The notes beneath the pieces are model-generated. The model did not search any database, had not been told where the DNA came from, and saw only the letters and a list, made by a program, of their open reading frames with translations. A program made the translations under genes and the position numbers. 64,000 nucleotides of DNA from Daedaleopsis sinensis (lineage: Eukaryota > Basidiomycota > Agaricomycetes > Polyporales > Polyporaceae). Positions 56,017-64,000 of this stretch are shown one piece after another. Every line of letters begins with the position of its first letter. Position 1 is the stretch's first letter. Where the stretch lies: assembly GCA_033807695.1 (NCBI GenBank), contig CM066309.1, positions 2,356,001 through 2,420,000 on the forward strand. Reading direction: 5' to 3'.

Positions 56017-58732
56017 CTATACTGACAACTCTGGCTTCACTCGCCACATCACCGCCGCTGTCGCCATCGCTAACACCGCGACTCCAACAGCTGCTGAGTA
56101 TTTGTGATATGGATGCTGCAGCGCGATGTCGCAATTAGGGGATGGATAGAATTGAGTGACCGCGGCGCGACTCACAGGCATCTGTGGCGGTTGTTGCGCT
56201 CGTGCATCTGTTGTTGCCCCAGATGCTACGCTTGACACAGTCGATATCGGCTGATTTACGACAGACGACTCGGGTGTGATTGGGAACGGCATCTTCCCAA
56301 CACCGGAAACGTCGCCTCGTTCACGATCGCTCGGTTGCAATCCTTCCGAGTCGCTCGAGTCATCCACCGACCACGGTGATCGTCGACGGGGGCCAGAGAA
56401 CGATGCCTCGCTACCATCCGCATCGTTCAGCGACGCACGATCGGGTCCATCATCTGTCGGAGGCGGCGACATTGACCTTGACCGCGTTCGGCCCCTCGAT
56501 GCGCTGACCCGTTTCCTCCGATTTCTTGGACGTGTCGACTCGGCTGAGAGACTCCTAGGACTGGGCGGGGTGACGAGCCCGCCGCTCGAGTGCGGCTTTG
56601 CGTTGCCGTTCATGAGGCCGTGCGAGTGTTGCGCCTGAAAGGAAGCCAATGAGAGTAGACCAGACTCCACTTTCGCGGCCGCGTTCGTCACTGTGTCCTC
56701 GGCAGCCCGCATGCGATTCTCCCACTCGTCCTTCGCGCGGCGCAGACGCTCCCGCTCATCCGACCAATCCTCCTGTACGTTGCTCCACCTCCCCTCGACG
56801 TTCTTCTTCCACTCCGAGAACATCGTCGTCAGCGATTCTCGCTCCTGTTTCCGTGCCTCTTCGACCGCAGCAATAGGGACTGAGGGCTCTTGAGGCGGCG
56901 CGGCCCGAGCGGCTTCTGATGCCTTCACCAGCTGCTCCGTCGTCTCGGCTTGTGACCGCACTTGAGTCTGAGTCACCTGAACGAGGTTCTCAAGGGAAGC
57001 AACCTTCGCTTCGAGTACTGAGATGGTCGACTGAGCGCTGGCATGCTGGGCCTCGAGGGAACGAGAGAGGTCGAGTGCCATCTCGAGTTGTTTGGCGAGG
57101 GCATTCAGCCGCTCGGTCAACTCGTCAGGCACAGCAGCAGGGGCCGCAGGTGGGGGTGATGGGGATCGTGCTCGCAGGTTCTTCGCTGATTGCTTGCGGA
57201 ACCGATCCTGGTCATGCTCGTCCTCATCTTCAGACATTCCCATACCCGTGGGCTCCGGTGTGCGGGGACGACCGAGCTCTTCTCTCCGCCTTCGCCGCTC
57301 TTCCTCCTCCTCGGCGGCAATCTGCTCCTCATCCTCTTCCTCAACGCGTTCCAGTTCATGAGGCACGACTGTCGATACGCTCCTCGCGTCGTCGTCATCA
57401 GATGTAAGGTCGTTTTCGTCGTCGTCTTGTTCGTGTTGTCGCCGTGCGTTGGTGACTCGGAAGAGCTCCATTTCCCGCTTCCGCTCCTCCATGGCATCGC
57501 GAAGGGAGCTGACTTCCTGCTTGATGGCATCGTGCTCAGCGAGCATTCCTTCGAGCGTACGGACCTTCTCCACGTGATCCGCTAGTGACCTCTGGGTCTC
57601 CTGCAACTGACTCTGGAGCTCGACAACTCCTGAGGAAGACTCGGACTGCGCTCGTTGCGCCTGCTGCTGAGCCTCCTCCTGAGCACGAGCAGCCTGTGCG
57701 GGCATCACAGGAGGCAATACCGAGGGGTACGGTTGCAGGTTCGGCGGCTGTATCGCAATGTTGAGGACAATGTCAAGAGCAGGGCGCATATAACCGGAGA
57801 CGTACGAGGTTCCCACCAAGGGTGTCGTGAATTTCTGAGAGCCCACTCGTTAGTGAGTGGAGCTCAGCACCCGTCTCGCGGCTCTTCTGGAGCTCGCCCT
57901 GCAGTCGGCTCAGTATATGGTCGAAAGTGAGCCCACTCTTCCCAGGCACGCGCGTGTTCCCGCCCATACCGCCCATCCCAACCAAGCCCTGCGGTTGGAG
58001 TGTTGGTCTCCGTTGAGGGCCCCCCGCGCCGTTAGAGCTGCCCTGACCGTTGCCAACGAAATTGAACGCGCCGTTTCCGGCTCCGGACTGATTGGGCATC
58101 TGGCCGATATAGTTCTGCGTGCCCTGCTGTTGCGCCTGCGTCTCTGCGCGTTGTGCAGCCTGCGCGTCGAGCTCCGAGAAGACGCAGAGGACGCGTGCAG
58201 CGACCTTGTGGTGGACGATCGTCTTGTTGTCCTCCCCGACGATGTCGATACCGAATTCCTGCAGGGAAGGGCGTGAGACACGACGCCCGGAGCACGGGGA
58301 TTTTCTGCACGTACGACGATGTCGTCGGTCTTGAGCTCGTATGGCTCGGACTCGAGCCCTTCGGGACTGAGCCGCTCGCCATTGATGAAGGTGCCATTGG
58401 AGCTTTTCACGTCCTTTATGTAGATCTTGATGACGGGTGGTTCGGGTCAGCGCGACGCGGCCGACAGTGGGCGCGGCGGGGCGCAGGGGGCATAGACAGC
58501 GCACCTTGCCATTCTCCTCCCACACCTCTGCATGTTGTCTGCTGAGAACCTTTGAATCGAAGAAGCCATTACGTTCGGCGGGGACAGTCTTCGCGTTGGT
58601 CTGGCGGCCGATCTTGACGCGCTGGTTGTTGACAAGGGATATGTGTTTGGGCACGAAGGAGTCATTAAGCGGGTAGAGGTAGAGTGCAGGAAGGGGCACG
58701 GGGGCATGCGGGGTGGAGAATGGGGCAGGCAT
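56017..58732 (-). CDS. SLMAP/HAM-4-like FHA protein, probable STRIPAK subunit
   Basis: Five exons on the minus strand: 58732-58505, 58425-58315, 58258-57806, 57693-56176, 56115-56017; 802 residues, all introns in phase 0. An N-terminal FHA domain (about 15-130) has KIGRQTN, VLSRQHAEV and SSNGTFING, the phosphothreonine-binding signature. Long coiled coils follow (about 270-345 and 430-580), separated by acidic and Arg-rich segments, then a Ser/Pro-rich region. The end is a single membrane helix (AAVGVAVLAMATAAVMW) with a short polar tail, so the protein is tail-anchored. This layout is that of animal SLMAP, Neurospora HAM-4, Sordaria PRO45 and yeast Far9/Far10, which anchor the STRIPAK phosphatase complex to the nuclear envelope/ER in hyphal fusion and development. 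The last intron is 60 nt with no stop in frame. Confidence 0.9.
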
Positions 58733-61700
58733 CGTGGACGCCGTCGTCAACAACGAGCAGGACGGATACAGGAGAGAGTTGTTGTTCTCTGTTTGGCCGC
58801 CGCTCTGACTATGCACTCCCACCACCACGTGGCTCGCATCTTTTAGCGGCCTCAGAGTCACTCCACCCTTTGCTCCCGTTCCTCAGTTTCGCCGCATCAT
58901 GTGTGCAACGAATCCTCTTTGCACCCAGGTCTAGATTGATTTTAGACCGGTCAAATGCTCTTGCACCGGCCCCATGCATCCATCGTGCATCGCGAATGGG
59001 CAAACGGCTAGCAAGTGCGCGCCGCGCAGATCGATGAGGAACGGATGCGCCCACAAATGTCTTCTTCAGGATCCCCACCTCCGCCCTCGTTCTCAGACAG
59101 GGATGGACGGAGGTCGTGACAGCCGTGTATTGAATCGAATAGGTCATAACAGCACTCCTTGGTCCATCGTCTGATACAGCTGCCACCTTCGCAGAGCGCA
59201 ACGCTCGAGCCAAGCTCCATCCGACATATCGCGCTGTATCGGCTTCTTTCACGTACGTACTCATCCTCATGAGTTCTCGTCACGCACAACAAGCTTTTCT
59301 AGATCCTGGTGCGAATCCGATTATCTCTTTCAACCTTCCCAAGAACAAGTACTCACCCATTCCAGTTCAGTAGCGCGACTACCCAGTACGTCAAACAGCT
59401 GATTGATCCAACGATGCCAATGGCACCAAGTATTGTCACACACCCCATGTTCGACCTTCGAATGACGTTACTGTGTACGAGTCGCAGATCAGAGGGCCGG
59501 TCGACAACTGGACCCAAGTCGTACTCGACGATCCTCGAGCTCCTCGTGCGTCTCGAGGACGCGCTCCGCCTGCACCGGAAGACTCACGACAATACTCGCA
59601 GTCCGGGCGTGCTTGCCAACAAAGCTTTTTTCGCCGCAGTCGAAGTCGAAGTCGAACAATGAACCTTGTCATTTACTGCGTGCCGAGTGCTTGTAAGAGC
59701 ACCCACTCCTCACGCGCACGGCTTCAGTCAATGTGCACAACGCATGCTGCACCGCTCTGGCACAGCACGGCTCCTCCCGAAAGCTCTTGGTATGTACTAT
59801 TCATGAACTTCACTTCATTACCGTCTCGCCACGACATATTAGGAACTTTCAATGGCCAAGACATGATGGTGCGAAGTAACAACGGGCCCTATACCCGGGG
59901 ACCCAACGCCCTCCGTTTTCCCTAGCACACAACACAACACGCTGAATCCTTTCATGCAGCGAAGCTACTATCACACTACCTGGCATACAACCTCAAGCTC
60001 TCCCCGAAGCCCGCAATGTGCGTCATCGTTCGCGATTGCTCGCGACCGCACTCCCCGGCCGGCTCGGGTTCGACTCTTCCATCCTTTTCGGACCCTTTCA
60101 AGTTCCCCCCTGCGTAGTGGTACAACCTAAGTATAATCACCGTGGCGCTTGCGTCGGCTCCACAACCAAATAGGCACTCGCATTGCCCGTACGGGCCAGC
60201 TGGAGCATGAAGGCGTTGTGCACGCTGCGACGAGCGTGCCCTTCTTCCTTCGGACTCTTTCGAAATCGAATCCAACGTCCACAAGCTAAGTATACGTCGT
60301 CCCCGTGACGCCGCTATCGTTCATATCTCTGACGCTGGCACCGGCAGCGACGAGCTCCCACTGCGCGATATAGCTTCCACGCCTATGGGCCCATCTCTGT
60401 ATCAACGGCGACGCGCACTGTACCCACTTATCATTAATATTTTCAATGGGCACAACTGCGACCCAGCACGCGGGCCCGTCGCGAGGGTGGCTAACCGCCG
60501 GGCCGTCTGCCAGAGTGCACTGCGTTCCTTCCTCCGGCCCCGTTCCCCAGGCCTGCACCCTCCCGAGCCCCAGAAATTCACACCGGTCTCTAAGAATCAG
60601 ATGCCTCTCGCCTGCGCAGGCTTACGGTATGCGTGCGTGCGTGCGTCCCCGCTGATCAAGCGCTGAACGCTGAACGTTCAGGTCACCGGCAACATCCAAC
60701 GTCGAGCGCGAACGCAGCTTCTCCCTTCTCCCTGCAGACTTCAGCGGCCAGCCTCAGCAACCATATCACTCGACAGCGTTCTTGCCGTCGACTGAGGCTT
60801 GAAGCTTGAAGCCTGCTGAGCACGCCGCACCGGCGCCCACACCGCTCCGCAGGCGCGCGTGGTAATAGTAAGGTATCGTTTGTGGGCGCACGCATGATGG
60901 GTGGGTGTGCGGTGGGAACCCAAGTGCGCATCGCGAGCCCGGGCACCCATAACAACACTCGCTACTCGCCACTCGCCACTCGCTGCCGCCGCCGCTTGCG
61001 CTTGGTTATGTATGGGTTCTGCCGCCTGCGGGTCTGCGACAGACGGGACTCGAGGGAGGGGTTAACGCCGCCCACTCCCGAGCGGGACCGCCTGCGCATG
61101 CATTGCATGCATGTGCAAGGCCAGCGGGACCCGGAGTGGACGGGCGACCTGCTCGACGTCATCCGCGTCCTACTACCTACATAGCCTGCTGTGTAATGTT
61201 CTCCACTAAGTACCGGGTGATTCTCGGCGTGCGGTCAGGCAGCTGCGCCCGGTCATCCACCAGCACGCCGTGGCCCTTCTGACGACGGGCGACGTCCATT
61301 CCCCAGGCCGGACAGCACACCCGCCAGACAAGCTCGCGCGGTCTGTGCGACCGTCAGCGTGCGTCGTGCGAGCCCCGAGGTTCGAAGCGCAAGTACGTAC
61401 GCGCACGCGCACATGACCCACAGCGCCAGGCTGCCAGCCCACGGTGCTGCGAGCTGGGGACCGAGTTGTGCTCGCGTGCTGCGCATTCTCGCAACGACAG
61501 CGACGAGCGTCCGGGGAGAGAAGCGGCGGGACGGAACAAATGGTATTCATGTATGTACTGTATACATGGTCGTCGCACGTCGTGGGCGATGTGTCTGGCG
61601 CGGGCGGGCCGCACAGACACAGCCGGGTCTAGGATCCATAGTGTCTGAGATCTGGGGGGCCGGGCGAGGGAGGCGCGAGGAAGAGGAAGCCGAAGATGAG

Positions 61701-62192
61701 ATGAGATGAGATGAGAGTAGATGAGAGGCGGGCACCGAGTCTTGCGGGAGCGAGCGAGGAGGGGGAGGGGGAGGAGCTATCGTACACTAGGCGTAGTTAG
61801 CACAGAGGATAACGGTGTGCGGCGGACATACTCTTCCAATATAAAGCGGGCGGTAGTGCGGCTGCTGCATATCCAGTATGTTACACGAAGGGCGAACGCC
61901 GGGCGGGCGATGGGGTCTGTAGTACACGGCGGGACATACTTATGAGATCCGGGTGTGTGGTATCTGTGGGTGTGGGGTGGGGGCGGTAGCGCTGTCGTTT
62001 TCCGTGTCCGTTTTCTGATTCCGATTCCAAATACGAATCCGCTGTAGGCATGTAGAGTGAGGGGGTGTAGGGGGGCGCAGGGCTGGGCTGGGCTGGGAAG
62101 GGGGCACGCCGACGTGTGAAGCCTGCGGGGCTCGTGTTGGTCATGCGCGCCAGACGGCCGAAAAGGCAAACGACTAACCATCGCGGCGCCGC
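58733..62192. other. Long intergenic stretch without a recognised gene
   Basis: 3.5 kb. Both strands show only short or GC-driven frames. Near 60960-60985 the word TCGCCAC is tandemly repeated. The stretch from 61950 is G-rich (GGGGTGGGGG; GGCTGGGCTGGGCTGGG near 62080). Confidence 0.35.
61693..61715. repeat. GATGA microsatellite
   Basis: About four and a half tandem copies of a GATGA/ATGAG pentamer. Confidence 0.8.
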
Positions 62193-63786
62193 TCACTCCC
62201 GCGGGGTGTCGAGCAGGTACGCCCGTATCCGCTCTCCGTCCGCGTGCGACAGCGCGTCCAGGGCGGGCGCGTGCGCGTCGTCCGCGGGCCGCGCCGCCAC
62301 GCGGAACCACTCGCAGTCGACGTCGTACATGGGCGCGATGCTGTCGTGCTGGCCCACGCCGACGTACTCGAGCGTCTTGATCGTGCGCGTGAGCGTGCGC
62401 GCGATGGTCGTGACGCGGCGCCGTGCGTCTCCGGCCGCGGGCGCCATGCATGGGCCGGCGAACGCGATGCAGAGGCCCACGATGGACGTCGTCCGCATGA
62501 TCTCAAGGTTACGCTCCTTTACGGAACTGGTGTGAGACCGATTGGCGCGAAGACGGAAAGCTTGGAAGGACACGCACCACCCAATCCTGGAACGACTGCC
62601 AATTGATGGTCGAGCGGTTCCCGCTGTCATTCACGATGAGCTCCAGATAGCGCAGCGACGGCATGCAGCCCTTCATGCGCTCGAGCATCGTCTCCGAGAC
62701 CTTGTGGGATATGGTGCAGGAGAGGACCACGGGGTTCGTCTTCTCCATAAGCGGTAAGGTCTTGAGGTCGTTCTGGGTGCCCATGGTGGTGCCGATGGGG
62801 TACTGAATCTGCAGCCGCCGCACCAGAGAGGGGAAAGAAGGGATGGGGGCGCTCGTCTCGAGATAGTCTAGCTCGGGCCAGCAGACCGCCGGGCCTGTCT
62901 CCTGCTTGACGGAAAATTCCAAGAAGAAGGTAAGCCGCTGGAGGTTGGGTAGCGCGTGGGCGAGCTCGGAGATCTTGGCGATTCTGCCGCCAATGTCGAG
63001 GGTGTGGACGTTGGGCCAGACGTGCTTGTCGACGACGCTCTCGAGCATGCAGCCGCACTCCCAGAGCTTGAGGTGTTCGAGAGAGGTGACGTACGGGCCG
63101 AACGGGGTGACATCTCCCTGGGGACGAGGACCATCCTTCCACAAGCCGTTCTCGATGATAGCGGGCCTACTGCGGAGCTGGGCTATGGCCCTGAGACTCA
63201 TGTTTCCGATGTAGTAGAGGGAGAGCTCCTTGAGATTAGAGAGCTGGGAGAGGGCCTCTTGGACGGCGGGGTCTGCCTGGAAGAGGGGCTCTGCATCACG
63301 GATGTGGATGACGCGCAGGTTGGTAGCCTGGAGGAGAAGCTGGGCGAGGCTGTTGGCGGGGGAGAAGTCTGCGCCCCAGCCGTTCCTGCCGCCAGCATTT
63401 GAGGGGCGGGCGAATGCGCCGTCGAGAAGACGGAGAGCCCTGAGATGCTTCATGCGGGAGTGGGGGGCTGCGAGCATGAATGTGCAGAAAGCTTGGAGGC
63501 GGTCTGGGCCGTCGTCCTCGCCGGGGTCGCCTATGGAGACGTCTGCGAGGATGCGGGGCATGGTGAAGTCGTATGCATCCTTGCAGGTGAGGGCGAGGTG
63601 GAGGGCGTCGGATACGGGGCAGAAGGCGGAGATGGCGGAGAGGACGTCGCGGTTGAGGGAGAGGAACTGGATGCGGGAGAGGGAGGAGTGGTGGAGGAGG
63701 TCTGGCAGGGAGCGGGGGAGGTCGTGGCGGGGGAGGGGGAGGGGGAGGCGGTGGGAGCGGCCAGAGTAGGACTCACCGGAGGGCAT
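62193..63786 (-). CDS. F-box-like / leucine-rich-repeat-like protein
   Basis: Two exons on the minus strand, 63786-62578 and 62516-62193, joined in phase 0 across a 61-nt intron; 510 residues. The N-terminus holds an F-box-like helix pair (FLSLNRDVLSAISAFCPVSDALHLALTCK). The body has irregular Leu-rich strands (LRALRLLD, LRVIHIRD, LKELSLYYIGN, LEHLKLWECG, VHTLDIGG, LQRLTFFLEF, LRYLELIV), the usual form of the large basidiomycete F-box/LRR families. Such proteins bring substrates to SCF ubiquitin ligases; the substrate here is unknown. The start follows the promoter-like region, but the frame stays open upstream to an ATG at 63990, so a longer N-terminus is possible. Confidence 0.78.
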
Positions 63787-64000
63787 TTTCAGGGGAGGAT
63801 AGGTTGCATGGAGGAAGTAGACGACGTTTATGAGCGTTGGCGTTGGGGAGTCGGGGGCGCGAGGGGAAGCGGAGAAGGAGAGAGGCCTGAGGGCGCGCGA
63901 GTCGTGCATGAATATACGATCTGGATCCGGATGGCGTTGGCAGGAGTGATCGCCCCCGCTTTCGTCGTAAAAATGGTTCAAGCTAAGCATCCTTTTTCGA

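Noticed and set aside
60040..60110. GGTTCGACTC word like a tRNA B box
   Set aside because: No T-stem pairing, no A box at the right distance and no acceptor stem.

Overview
The window is nuclear DNA of a filamentous basidiomycete, most likely an Agaricomycete. The genes are dense in short introns (mostly 50-70 nt, GT..AG, with CTGAC/CTAAC-like branch sites). Lineage markers are a KDZ-type transposase, DUF6533 membrane proteins, an HNH protein of a family I associate with agaricomycetes, a Spg1/Tem1 GTPase and an SLMAP-type FHA protein. I saw no CRISPR array, rRNA gene or convincing tRNA. All exon boundaries were read by eye and are predictions.

1-12.3 kb: a spliced KDZ transposase gene enters from the left and is broken in its acidic C-terminal tail by a complete, apparently young Ty3/gypsy chromovirus (1940-12273). 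The element has 263-bp LTRs that differ at one base and a 5-bp target duplication. It carries gag-protease, then a single in-frame TGA followed by RT-RNaseH-integrase-chromodomain, and an extra 797-residue ORF before the 3' LTR. The TGA has a textbook readthrough context (TGA CTA) and an 8-bp hairpin downstream.

12.3-20.8 kb: gene-poor sequence with degenerate tandem repeats, GC-rich stretches and one or two possible spliced genes of unknown function.

20.8-34.9 kb: Spg1/Tem1 septation GTPase (+), a secreted GH18 chitinase with a C-terminal chitin-binding module (+, 15 exons), an RBM18-type RRM protein (-), a frame-damaged HNH-domain gene (-) and a nuclear-type zinc-finger protein (-).

34.9-48.0 kb: about 5 kb with no recognisable gene, a SAM-dependent methyltransferase (-) with a 274-bp palindromic MITE-like element just upstream, a DUF985 cupin (-), RNase H1 (+), and two tandem genes (+) that share an unusual cysteine/GWLSPRM C-terminal domain. 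The second of the pair fuses it to GNAT-like and ankyrin regions.

48.3-54.1 kb: a tandem array of DUF6533 multi-pass membrane protein genes on the minus strand, two fairly complete and one eroded between them. 56.0-58.7 kb: an SLMAP/HAM-4-like FHA, coiled-coil, tail-anchored protein (-), expected to be a STRIPAK subunit. 62.2-63.8 kb: an F-box-like/LRR-like protein (-).

The genes do not form one pathway. Several are core growth and morphogenesis genes (septation GTPase, STRIPAK subunit, chitinase, RNase H1) among repeat-rich accessory DNA.
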